A stretch of 64,000 nucleotides of DNA from Crossaster papposus (taxonomy: Eukaryota > Echinodermata > Asteroidea > Velatida > Solasteridae), in the NCBI GenBank assembly GCA_037893245.1, contig JBAIAA010000347.1, forward strand, positions 62,001 to 126,000, in the 5' to 3' direction. Every line of letters begins with the position of its first letter. The first letter of the stretch is position 1. Shown here piece by piece: positions 36,101-45,745 of this stretch. The notes beneath the pieces are model-generated. The model was not told where the DNA came from. It ran no database searches and saw only the letters and a program-made list of their open reading frames with translations. A program made the position numbers and the translations under genes.

Positions 36101-39100
36101 CCTCCAGCACATAACCCTCATGGCAGGAATGCGCGTGCGTACGCTCTACCGATCTTAGTATTATTATTCTATTTCTGTATAATTGATGTGCAGTACAGTG
36201 ATTGTGCCTCTGTTTGCGCCACTGCAGGAACCTCTTCGTGCTCCAAACCACTCGGAATGGAAGATAGTCGCATCCCAGATAAAAGCATCACAGCTTCGTC
36301 GGTTTGGCAAAACAATTATGCTGTATGCGGCCCGCCCAGGGCTAGACTTAATTTTCAAGGTATTTCTTTTGTATTTATCTTAATAATAACGTCACAAAAT
36401 ACGACCTAACTAGAGACATTATAATCAAATTGAAGAACACGAACCGAAGTGTTAGCAAAATCTGAATTGTTTTAGATGGCATCCAAAAAAACGATACTCG
36501 CGGCCGCGAGGCCGCGAGTAATAACTTATGGCCGCAAGATAAATAAGTCGTTGTGGGGAGTTATTACGTCGTGGCCGTGAGTTAGGCCGTGAGTTCAGAT
36601 GTCGCGCTAAGGGTTGGTTTTCACCGGGCACGCGAACGATTCGCGAAGGATGCGAATGCCGAGAAAATTGCAAAGTCCAACGTTTGGAGAAGTTTTTTCC
36701 CGAATGTGTCGCGACAATGCAGTTTGTGCGTAGTTCTCACAACGTATGTTTGAATGTCGAGTGTAGCGTTGCCAAACTATTGCCAGTCCACATACACGAA
36801 GAACAAGCGACTAAAATGCGAACAACACGAATGTTGCACTTATCTCGGGCAACATTTTGTGCGGACATTTCGCGACACATGCGACACATGCGAACTTTTT
36901 GTGCATATTTCTTGAATAATGAACTTCGTGCGACATTCATGCGACATTCGTGCGACATTCGTACATATGTCGCCCTATTATCTTGCGACCGGCGATCCGA
37001 TGCTTCCTTGGCGAAGTACGCGAACAGTTCGTGAATAGCTCGAGACATGATCAGACGAACTTCGCTGCTTTTGCAAGACATGCGCGAGACATTTTCTAAA
37101 TTGTCGGAATCTGTTTGGGGTTTCACGAAGATTTTGCGAAACATCACGCACGTCGTGAGTAGGTCGTGCGCATAATACGAAGCTTTTCAGACATTTTCGA
37201 GTGCAAATCACGAGCAATTTACTACCTGGAATGCTGAAAACGTTTCAAATTGTTTTTAAATTCCCGCCGAGCTTTTGCGAACTTTTGCGAACAATTGACA
37301 GCGCTAAAATCCTTTAGGGTGGGTTTTCACGGGGCACGCGAACGATTCGCGAAAGATGCGAATGCCGAAAAAAGTCCAACATTCGTATTTTAGGTTCCAA
37401 ACGTTCGCCGTACATGCACGGGGGTTCGGAAGGGTCGTTAATTGTTCGCGGAAGTCGTTTTTAGTTCGGCGGGAATTTCAAAAAAGTTCCAGCATTCCGG
37501 GTCGTAATTTGCTCGTGATTTGCCCTCAAAAATTTATAAAAAGCTTCGTCATATGCGCACGACCTACTCACGACCTACTCACGACTTCGTGAAACCCCGA
37601 ACAGATTCCGACAGTTTGGAGGATGTCTCGTGCATGTCTTGCGAAAGCAACGAAGTTCGTCCAGTCATTTCTCGAGCTATGATAGGCCAGGACGCTCAAT
37701 GGTCGCCTAAACCAAGAAAATCCTGCTACAGCGATACTTGTGCCTCCCTTGAACCACCAAAAATGGAAGTTTAGGCCATTTTCATGGCGATCTACTAGCG
37801 CGGCCAATGGGCGACCACTGTGCCTCCGCTCTGCAATTACGGCAATGCTTGAACCTCCCTTCTGCCTCCCTTGAGCCACCTTTGAGCAACCAATTCCTCG
37901 GCGACCTTTGGGCGAATGTTTTGAACATGGCCATGGCATGGCGTCCATAGGGATGTCTGAATCTCCTGTGTACCACCTTTGAACGGCCTAGGCAATCATT
38001 CTGCCTCCTTTGAGCCTCCAACGGCGATACCTTGATACATTAAAGTAACCTGTTAAATTAAGACGAGGTTATGAAAAGGTCATAATATTGTTGGTGTCAA
38101 TTAAATATTCTTTAGCAACGTTTAGTCAACAAACATTTAACCAACCTCGCTAACCTCCCCATACGACGTAGTTCAGAGATCCATGGTTCAACCAACCTCT
38201 CTAACATTCTTTACGTTGTTCTGTGAACCACGGTTTCTTTTCCTTCCTTCATGGTTCAACCAACCACACTGACGTTCCGTAAACGCTACCTTAACGATGT
38301 TCAATGAACCACACGATTCAATTAACATCATCAACCTCCCTCTACATTATGAAGCAAGATACAGAGGAGGGAACCCCCTTTTTTAGCGGGATGTGTGGAT
38401 TTTGTTTACAGAAATTCGTTTAATTTTGTTTTGTATTTTTTTTGTTTTTTGGGGGGGTTATTAACAATAGTTTAGAGAGTGTATGGGAATAGGGGACTAA
38501 GGGGGGGGGGGGGGGGGGGGGGGGGGGGGTCCCTTGTATCTCATATTGTGCTGGGTATATCCCTATAACGCTGTTTTAACGTTATTCACTTTAAACTGTT
38601 ATTGGCCAACATTGCTAACTAAGTTCAAACAATGTTTGAACGTGCAAACCGAATGTAAACGCTTTTGTTAACGCTGAAAGGATTCGATATATATCCTGTA
38701 ATAGTTTGTTTAAAAAAATGAAATTGAACACGAACGCCGTTTTCCATGCTTTTTTTGGCATCCACGATTGTAAAACTTTAAACATTTAAAAGACATTTAC
38801 TATAAAATACAACTCTCCAAATCCGCCCATTCTTGACAATTTAAACAATTACCAATGGTATACCTTTAAATATACGAGTTGATAACTTTTACCAAACTGA
38901 CTTTAAGTGAACGTTTGATAAACGTTACTATAAACCAAAATCATTATCAACTAAATGAACCACTTTTAACGATAACGACTTGTGCTATCTGGGAGTGTTT
39001 CAAAATATCACTTATGACGTTATGATGATATAACATCAGTTTCCATCGGTAGCACATATTTTATACGTGTATACCCAATATCAACCTGTATTGGACAAGC

Positions 39101-39830
39101 AGCATTCTGACACACACGAGCTTCGCGTCACAGATGGATCATAATTATGAGACAGTGAACAAAAAGTATCAAGTTTGTTTGTTTCCAATACCGTTATTGG
39201 ATTAGTATAGCTTCAATCTGTGCTTTGAATAAACAAAATACATGTATATTTTGTAAGTAGAAATCATCGCTTCAATGACAAACAAATCAGAACATCATAC
39301 TAAAAAACCTCAACTTTAAGCGTAAACATTAAGCAAAGTTGTTCACGTTTAACAGGGTATGCTGCAGCATGGTGTGGTAAAAACACTGATATCAGTCCAT
39401 GGATACAGGTTGACTTCCTTGGTGCAGTCACCATCACTGGTTTGATCACCCAGGGGCGCGGAGATTTCAGCCGATTTGTGAAGGAGTACCAAGTGGCCGC
39501 GTACAGTGATGACAGTCAGTCCTGGCATCACGTGACTAATGCAGACTGCACACCAATACATGTAGGTTTAAAACTGGAAAATGGCAACAGATTTATTGTA
39601 ACTATTATACTCTATTACGTGTACTAATTAATACATGACTAAATTTAAACCTTTCCCAACATACACACCATTCCTGTATTCTTTTTGGTTTACAGTTCCC
39701 TGGTAACAAGGACATGAACACCATGGTAACCACTCGATTTCCGTCTGTCTTGCGCACCAGAATCCTGCGCATTTACCCCACTGCATGGTACAAAAACTGC
39801 TGCATGAGGTTTGAAGTGATTGGCTGCTAG
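27124..39830 (+). CDS. Secreted discoidin (F5/8 type C) domain protein, copy 2
   Basis: Five exons: 27124-27169, 35782-35991, 36228-36359, 39356-39561, 39696-39830 (stop TAG), 242 codons, no internal stop, all junctions GT-AG. Exon 1 is the signal peptide (MEGAAALVMMLSSVA). Its phase 1 end joins the CA before ATG at 35784 to make an alanine codon, so that ATG is an internal Met, not the start. Residues 17-86 form the unrecognised module with five cysteines. Residues 90-242 form one discoidin domain with CSKPLGMEDSRIPDKSITAS, AAWC, PWIQVDF, QGRGDF (an RGD at 164-166), FPGNKD and a terminal IGC. Probably a secreted monomeric or disulfide-linked lectin-like protein. Oddity: up to three extra cysteines relative to the sisters (AVCGPP, ADCTPIH, NCCMRF). 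Intron 2 holds no insertion, but intron 3 (36360-39355) has gained fold-back and G-rich elements. Product class is secure; ligand and tissue are unknown. Confidence 0.9.
27195..27236. repeat. TATG microsatellite in intron 1, copy 2
   Basis: About ten TATG units with one TGGA interruption, starting 25 bp after the exon 1 donor; longer than the matching array in copy 1. Confidence 0.9.
28075..28284 (+). other. Unit 2 copy of the 69-codon intronic frame
   Basis: Same length and position as 4883-5092, with four or five residue differences. See that entry; coding status is doubtful. Confidence 0.2.
28840..30660. repeat. Intron 1 block C, first copy in unit 2
   Basis: Colinear with 5640-6900, from AAACGGATCACTGAT to TTATATAACTAATTTAATTA. 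It carries a unit-specific insertion at about 29096-29567. No gene seen. Confidence 0.7.
29096..29567. mobile_element. Insertion of about 470 bp with repeated CAGTGCGGAC motifs
   Basis: The other block C copies read TTTCTTATT...CTACTTTGAAATAC without it. The insert contains AAGTCCAGTGCGGACAG and close variants at about 29148, 29270 and 29467, with GAACACGGCTCAAG at its right end. It also holds GTAACTTACCCACG and GGGTAAGTTACC-like inverted pieces. Probably a non-autonomous DNA element; exact ends are uncertain and its frames (29088-29672) are not coding. Confidence 0.6.
30921..31770. repeat. Inverted duplicate of nearby intron 1 sequence
   Basis: Reverse complement of about 27720-28760 in the same intron (and of 4480-5540 in unit 1). 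The region ACAGAGAACAGCAACC...GGTATATGTTCTGTGATTG runs opposite to the forward copy. The 84-codon minus-strand frame here is therefore just the forward sequence read on the other strand. Unit 3 carries the same segment only in this inverted orientation. Confidence 0.8.
31773..34152. mobile_element. 2.4 kb DNA transposon with TACACTC ends in intron 1, copy 2
   Basis: Left end TACACTCTAAAAAAATAAGT, right end on the other strand TACACTCGAAGAAACAAAGT. Taking TA as a 2 bp target duplication, the element is 31775-34150. Interior coding relics: 32800-32991 (+, FGHDCRANYLLCLKCHGNFS) and, on the minus strand, 33586-33512 (QHKDRRSCLSASRCGQAAYE ending at a GTAGGT donor). Neither is recognised. TA-flanked ends suggest Tc1/mariner-like or similar, but no DDE motif is visible. 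Right flank resumes block C at GTAGATCCC. Confidence 0.6.
33330..33349. repeat. Poly(G) run of 20
   Basis: Uninterrupted G run inside the 31773-34152 element. Confidence 0.9.
34153..35265. repeat. Intron 1 block C, second copy in unit 2
   Basis: Starts at GTAGATCCCATTTTG and ends with a palindromic element whose right arm is replaced by TAAGTAAACGCCGG, exactly as at 13470. No gene seen. Confidence 0.7.
36600..37700. mobile_element. Fold-back element in intron 3 of copy 2
   Basis: Two arms of about 250 bp are inverted copies: about 37030-37300 (CGAGACATGATCAGACGAAC, GTGAGTAGGTCGTGCGCAT) and about 37435-37690 (GCGCACGACCTACTCACGAC, CGAAGTTCGTCCAGTCATT). The motif GCACGCGAACGATTCGCGAA occurs at about 36628 and again at 37337, each preceded by GGTTTTCAC. 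Copy 1 retains only a short piece of this repeat (15218-15262). The 116- and 136-codon frames here (36684-37147) lie on opposite strands of the same repeat and are not genes. Confidence 0.65.
37701..38435. other. Degenerate repeat-like sequence, no gene
   Basis: Contains recurring GCCTCCCTTGA(A/G)CCACC pieces (about 37740-38020) and, further on, recurring AACCAACCTC and GTGAACCACGG pieces (about 38150-38340). The open frames reflect this mild periodicity. Absent from units 1 and 3. Confidence 0.45.
38436..38575 (+). repeat. Dispersed repeat with a 29-base poly(G) core
   Basis: Core run of G at 38501-38529 flanked by TTAACAATAGTTTAGAGAGT on the left and TCCCTTGTATCTCATATTGT then GCTGGGTAT on the right. 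The same flanks occur inverted at about 19360-19475 around a C run, and in + orientation at about 62635-62710. Function unknown. Confidence 0.7.
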
Positions 39831-39852
39831 TAGTCAGACTACTTACAATGTA

Positions 39853-40005
39853 GAGTCGAGTCATTTAAACAAAAAGTGACTCGAGGCGAGTCGAGTCATT
39901 CGGTTAAAAAATTGAGTTGAGTCGTGTCAGTGCATAGTTGAGACGTGTCAGTGCATAGTTGAAACGTGTCATTGTTTAGTCGAGTCGAGTCGAGTCGAGT
40001 CGTGT
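39853..40005. repeat. GAGTC minisatellite in the 3' flank of copy 2
   Basis: Same pentamer array as after copies 1 and 3, with GTGTCAGTGCATAGTTGAGA variants. It is the shortest of the three. Confidence 0.85.
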
Positions 40006-40374
40006 CATTAGAATCGTATGGTTTACATATATTTCGAAATAAACATTTATTATTTTAAACATTTATTTAGGATGTTAGTAACTGAATTAAATCAGACGAT
40101 ACAGACAAAACATCTTACTGTTTATATTTTGCGCTGTTTAGATATTTTCTAGTATGAGCAAACATGCAAAGGGTAATTGTTTTGAATTCGTGTTGTGAAT
40201 TTCTAAAGAAATAATAATGCCTTTAAGGTCAACTTTTAGTTAGAGTCACTTCGATTTAGCTTTGTAAGACATTTTGGTTTTGTATTCGCGTTTTGCTTTG
40301 TAGCTAAACCTCTCATGGAAATTCAAAATATTCAAAGTGCAAACTATAAAACAACGTGGGTAAAGTAAATTTAA

Positions 40375-41088
40375 AGATGGACTACAACGGAATAATGATA
40401 AAGGATGTGTTGCTGTTTTTTGTTCGAGAAATGTATAATGATTACTAATATATCATTAGTATTCAATAAATCTTGTTCCTTCATGCAAAAAACAACAAAA
40501 TTGATCGGCGTTCTACGACCCAGAAAAACTCAGTTTCAGCAAAAGCCCCTAACTCATGAATAATTCATACTTTGTGTGTGACGTACTACCCATGAAAACG
40601 CATACATATGGTGGCCCTGAAGGGACTCCGCAGATCGCGAATATTGACGTCAAATTGGACGTCAATATTCGCGACTTTTGGGGAAAGTCGTGAATATCGA
40701 CGTCAAATTTGACGTCAATATTCGCGACTTTTTTGGAAAGTCGTGAATATTGACGTCAAATTTGACGTCGATATTCGCGATCTGCGGAGTCCCATCAGGG
40801 CCACCATGTATGCGTTTTCATGGGTAGTACGTCATCACTTTTCGCTGGTTTATAAGTCCGCTGGTACTATATCGTGGATTTCATTGTGGTTTTCATTGGA
40901 TCTTTGCCGGGAACCAGTACAGGGCGGGAAATTTCAAAATCGAAGAATCGAGGTCTAATTTTTTCGGTCAAATTGCAACAAAATTATTTAGAGAAAAACA
41001 TGACCGTAACAATAAAGTGTTACCTGAACACAACATAAACAAGGTCCGATAATAAATTTAATGTGTGAGTTTTCGTTGTAGTCCATCT
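40375..41088. mobile_element. 714-bp TTAA-flanked non-autonomous transposon with palindromic core
   Basis: Terminal inverted repeats AGATGGACTACAACG / CGTTGTAGTCCATCT lie between TTAA (40371-40374) and TTAA (41089-41092). Unit 3 preserves the empty site at 61537-61540 with one TTAA in otherwise matching sequence, which proves insertion. The core (about 40580-40840) is a nested palindrome with CATGAAAACGCATACATATG and GGACTCCGCAGATCGCGAAT arms and repeated TTGACGTC blocks. TTAA target choice is known for piggyBac and Kolobok elements; no transposase ORF is present, so this is a non-autonomous copy. Confidence 0.85.
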
Positions 41089-41189
41089 TTAAGTTTAAAG
41101 ATCAACTTGTTTCTTATTTCCCTCTATTTTTTTCTGTTTTCACGATTTATTTGCTTAGTTTCGAGACTTGCTTTATGACCTGCTCATAT

Positions 41190-42090
41190 TAAAGAAAACA
41201 TGCAGTGTAACATTTTCATTACGCAATTTTTGTTTTTAATTAATAGATGTATGTGTATTAAATGTGAATAAAAACTGGTTCTAGTGTACGTTTAGTGTGG
41301 TAATTTGCCGTCCAAAAATTTACCCTCCTTTTTTAACTTCGCGGCCACTCAAAATGAGTGACGTAAACCGAGGCAGAACCCAGACAAATTTTCGATAGTC
41401 GGTACGCGACGTCTAGGTACGAGACGGATTCGCGTGGCCACGGTCGCACACATTGTTGTGTGTGTACGTACCCACGATAATCGAATTTCACATGGACGAT
41501 CGTGAAAGTTATTCCTCGTTTTTTGGTGAATCCGAGGAAAACAGTACTGATATCGATTCGTCTGATTCGAATCACAGTATTTCTTAACGGACCCGAGCGA
41601 GGGAAAAGATGGGGTCCCTCTAGGCGCTCTATAGGTCGAAGCACGACCGCTCAAAATTATCGCTGCAGAGGACCGAAAATCACTAGACCCGGACCACTTT
41701 GCTCTGGTAAGCTTTACTTTGGCTGTCCAAATCCTCCGCTATTTAGGATTAGCCGGAAACAAATAGAGGCTTACTCAATCCTTAGTAGTTTTTATACACC
41801 TAGCAACTACACACCTAGTCGGCATGACTGAAAACTGTTGTATTTTTACCCCGATTCAGAATGAAAAACCATGTAAAGACGGACACTTGTTGCAATGCGC
41901 GCAGTCAGTATACGAAAGGCCGGGTAGCAGCGCGGCGAGTCTCTGCCTCGAATTTCGTCATACCCCTCACGAGGTTTTATGTTAATGAAGCTTCCCTTCG
42001 AGGGGCGGAGTGGTTTGACCAACAATAATTTTCCCCCATTTATCACAGAAAATAAACACAACCACACAAATAATGTCATTGTCAACATTA
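41190..42090. mobile_element. Insertion of about 0.9 kb in the 3' flank of unit 2
   Basis: Units 2 and 3 align on both sides (to about 41180 with 61610; from about 42130 with 61680), so this segment is extra in unit 2. It contains an acidic, serine-rich frame at 41492-41587 (MDDRESYSSFFGESEENSTD, 31 codons) that resembles the start of some transposases, followed by stops and frameshifts. A longer frame in another phase (41502-41831) is probably a shadow. Ends not defined. Confidence 0.4.
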
Positions 42091-42989
42091 AACTTTATTA
42101 ATTTAAGCAAAAAAACCAAACTTATTACATTCTTTTCCTTTAAGGAGCACCCACACCCTCAAAAAACAAAAGAGAATTTCCCTAACGGAAAACCTAGTTC
42201 TTGTTTCAACAGACCATATCCACAAAAAGAAGAAGAGGGAGAGAAAAAAACACATTAAAAACAATAGTTTTTGACAATGCCTCATTCTCTAGAGTAAGTG
42301 AAGAGAGACATATCAATTCGCACCACACTGCATTTTTATTTGCCATAAACTGAATCTTACTCAATGTACTTATCATAACTCGATATTTAAAGGACTTCAA
42401 TCCCTAGTAGGCCTAATTTATATAACCGATGCAATGGTTTTAACACAAACATGGTTGCTTTTTGTTCAAGTACTGATAATTCCTGTAAACGTCACTAGGG
42501 AAACCGGTTGTTCAAGTTCATTCACCAATTTAAAGGCTGCGCAGCGCAGATATTGCTTTCTCTGTCTAGCGGAAGTTTAATAAGGACCCATTGTTCATAA
42601 TTATTTTTAGTTTACGATCCATTGTTATTTGGCGATCGATAATTCAACTGTCTATAGGCCTATTGTCCGCGTAGAGAGGCGGGCATACATACGTAAATAT
42701 AATGCCATCTCGTGTGGTATACCCTCGTCGTTGGTTTATTTTGGCACATTATTATAAAACAGCATGAACAGATTTCGAAACATCAAGAATTTTAAAACTA
42801 AAAGGCAGTATAAAATAAATAAAATTGTTGTTAATTTGGCGGCCATTTTGGTTTTTGGCGGCTATCTTGAAGGAGAGGCAAAATTCAGGAAGACACTTAA
42901 TACTAGTCGGTGTAGCGGTTAGCAGTATTTTGTTCAGGAGCTTGGTAGTGCGTGAATGTATATTCATGAGAAAGAGCAATGTCAACTTA
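42091..42989. other. Conserved 3' flank of unit 2, no gene seen
   Basis: Aligns with 18700-19215 and 61690-62500: CTGCGCAGCGCAGATATTGC, CTATAGGCCTATTGTCCGCG, TTTTGGCGGCTATCTT. No frame is kept across units. Confidence 0.5.
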
Positions 42990-43485
42990 TACATTAATAA
43001 GGGAATAAATGTGTGTTCGAGAGGTTGTAATCACTCTGTTTAATACCGCTTGGAGTCTGGGTGCTAATAATTACCCGAGCCGAACACACATTTATTCCCA
43101 TTTATAAATACCTTTTTTGTAAAATTCAGCAAGTAAATTTCGGTGTTTCGCCATTCTGTGCGCCATTCTGTTTCCGCCTCTGTCGCTCTACACAATACAT
43201 GCAATAAAGCGTATTTACTATGAACCATTACTGCCATTGGCACTTCGTTCCCAGGGTGTCGAGCCGTACGCGCCCAGCACTACCCGCTTTTACTATTGGA
43301 GACGAGGTACGGTTGGAAATAAAGTGAGCCCTGGGGACGGGTATAATGCGACATCGCTTTGTTGCCAGCTGGTTTTAAACACTTTCAGCCATGTCTTTAT
43401 CGTCTGTTTAATACCGGCCATGTGACGGGCTCTCGACCAATAGGAATGCCTAAACTGTCCCAGGTATTTATAAATGAACTATACC
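42990..43485. mobile_element. Insertion of about 0.5 kb in unit 2
   Basis: Units 1 and 3 run from GAAAGAGCAATG to CCAATATTATAG without it. It begins with a hairpin of about 95 bp whose arms are GGGAATAAATGTGTGTTCG and CGAACACACATTTATTCCC. It also holds a second inverted pair, CATTTATAAATACC at about 43098 and GGTATTTATAAATG at about 43461. No coding capacity beyond short frames. Confidence 0.55.
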
Positions 43486-43504
43486 GAATTATAAAGAACG
43501 GCTT

Positions 43505-43998
43505 CTTTTACCAACTCGCCAATATTATAGTTGAAAGAGAGGAGAGGTATGGATGGAAAAGTCGGTGGTTCGAATCCAACTATCGTTAACGTTAGTTAGC
43601 ATAATTGTTTCATCAGTCAGAAGTTAAACGCTGTTGGTCGAACAGCAGAGAAGATCATTGGCACTACCTTACCAACACTGGAATCTATTTACAATGACAG
43701 AATGTGCAAACGGGTCAAGGAGGACAAGTTCCATCCAGCAACTGATTATTTCACATTCCAGCCGACGTCTTAGGATTTTTTATGGTAGTAAGCGTTTTAC
43801 AAAGAGTTTTTATCCTTCTGCAGTTCGTGTATACAATGGGACTTAATCTTAGTTTGTTTTTATTGAGGTTTGTATTGTGTGTCTAGTATATGTGTATTGT
43901 GTAATTTGTATTTATTATATAAATATATATTGTTAACCAATGTTAACTTTTTGCATTGGTTGAATACAGTCTTATCTTATCTTATCTTATCTTATTTG
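43505..43998 (+). mobile_element. Composite retroposon: tRNA-like head joined to a LINE 3' tail, unit 2
   Basis: Pol III B box GGTTCGAATCC at 43567-43577 with an A-box-like TAGTTGAAAGAGAGG about 48 bp upstream. This is followed by the last part of a CR1/L2-like ORF2 in two frames (DRMCKRVKEDKFHPATDY; SFYPSAVRVYNGT then stop) and a TTATC array at about 43972-43995. The head-plus-LINE-tail layout is that of a SINE, or of a truncated LINE inserted next to one. In unit 1 the same composite is split by a 1.2 kb insertion. Confidence 0.55.
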
Positions 43999-45463
43999 AT
44001 GATCTACTTGATAAATCATTACACAGTACTTTTTGACGAAGTTCCTACCCAGCAACCCAGAAGCGCTCAGCCTCGTCGTGTATTACACAATTTAAAGAGT
44101 TACAACAAGCTGAAATAGAAGAGTTGACACAGGAGTGCGAACGCAGGATATGACATCAACAATTACTCATGACGAATCATTGGTCCCACGTCAACAGTTT
44201 CGACGAACTAATTAATGCTCTGTGACAAGAAGCTATAGTGACAAGAAGCTGATGACAACATAATTTATTTCCACAACAGAGCTCTCTGGATTCCTTTATT
44301 AATAAAGAAAAATGTGTGAACAATCGTAAAATAGCACGTAGGGATGACATTCTTCAACAGTGTTTAGTAATTCACAGCCTTTTTTATTCGTAAAAATAGC
44401 CCAGTAAATATTAAAATAATAACCCGTGTATGCCCCACATCAACGTTATTATCAGATTCGAGGATTTTTTTTTCTATTTAATTTCTTTAAAAAAAAAATA
44501 GAAGCTGATAACTCCAATTTGTAAAGAATTAATCAAAACACTAATATTAAAGGTTCACTTTTTGTATCACCTTGGAATGATCAAAGTCATCACCCGAGTG
44601 TCGACCTCGTGGTACGCGAATAATACGATAGTAACGCTGTAGAGTATTGGTCGACAGAGGGCGCTAGTCATATACAGCGAAAAAAGCTCAGGAATGCTGA
44701 AATTTGCATCAGTTTGAAGACGAATTGTGCAGACGAATTTTAAGCATGTTTTGATGGTAAATAAACGCTTTTGAATTTGTTTGTACTGATATATTTCCTG
44801 TTGATACGAGAAAATCGGTCATGTCTGGGTCGTATACGGTGATAAAACACTGTGCTGTATGTTCACTGCCGTATACCACTACGCTACTTGCTATCATGGT
44901 ACTAGTAGTACCCCCTTTGCATGATATTGCAAAAGTTACCTTATATGGCATTGGCTTGGATGAAAATTGGAGTTAATGTTGGGTGTGTTTTTAAACAGAC
45001 CAGATTCAATGCTGTACTGATAAACACAGGGACCCAAAGTTGGTCATTCACGACTCTAGTATTACTCCAAAAGAGGGCAGCACCCGAAGGTAAAACAATC
45101 ATGCCGTCTCGCATCAAACCAAGAGTCACGCGACGTCAAAACGCCCGCCAACAGGGCGTCAACAATAATAATTTAACGTCATGTCGCAGGAAACGTTGTG
45201 AAAATGTGATGGGCGGCGTCAGGCATATTGACACTGTGATAAAAGGCACAAAACAATCAATATTATATCTTCTTTGGATCTTTGAGTCGGAGAATGAAGT
45301 CAATTCTAGTCAAGATCATGTAAACAAGACGGCGGCATTGGATCCATCATTATCAATTGAAATACGGTATTTAAAATATTTCAGGTACATGTATCAAATT
45401 TCTATAAATCTGAGCATAGCATTCTGTAACCATAGTACTCATAACCAAAAATGTTGTTCTCAC
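43999..45463. other. Intergenic block A of unit 2, no supported gene
   Basis: Colinear with 20991-22462. The long plus-strand frame at 44921-45514 (197 codons) is not kept in unit 1, where a one-base deletion breaks it, and part of it runs antisense through the relic exon at 45464-45745. I treat it as chance. Confidence 0.5.
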
Positions 45464-45745
45464 CTGTGGCAGAATTGCAAGTCAGGGCAATTGGCTCGGT
45501 CACCACCTTCATAAACGTAATCAGCACCGAACTCCATTTGCAAGTAAGTTTGTGTGTGTTCAAGGCTGAAGCTGGCTAATGACCTTTTTTCGAATAGACA
45601 TCTGAATTTCGCGTTACAATCTTCTGTGACACCTCGAAACTTCAGAGTGTCAGTGTCAGCAGATTCAATCATATAATTGTGGATGTGGTCTAATCTAACA
45701 TCAATCATTGGAAACATCGGGAGATGAGGATCCTTGCATTTGGCC
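45464..45745 (-). pseudogene. Relic exon of a MULE-like transposase-derived gene, unit 2
   Basis: Exon of 282 bp between acceptor TTCTAACCCACAG (ending 45746) and donor CACAG|GTGAGA (at 45463), phase 2 at both ends. It is open throughout: VRLDHIHNYMIESADTDT, LKFRGVTEDCNAKFRCLFEK, then QMEFGADYVYEGGDRANC, PDLQFCHR. Comparison with unit 1 shows an extra A and a later one-base loss. Together they shift about 13 codons and replace the family-like GHSPASAL...HKLDL with an unrelated string. So the exon looks open but is decayed. Family assignment as for 22463-25058. No convincing neighbouring exons remain open. Confidence 0.6.

Noticed and set aside
36684..37147. 116- and 136-codon overlapping frames on opposite strands
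   Set aside because: Both lie in a fold-back repeat, with repeated CATGCGACATTC-like motifs and no domain.
44921..45514. 197-codon open frame, the longest in the window
   Set aside because: The unit 1 copy is broken by a one-base deletion near 22053, the frame shows no domain, and its end runs antisense through a recognisable relic exon.
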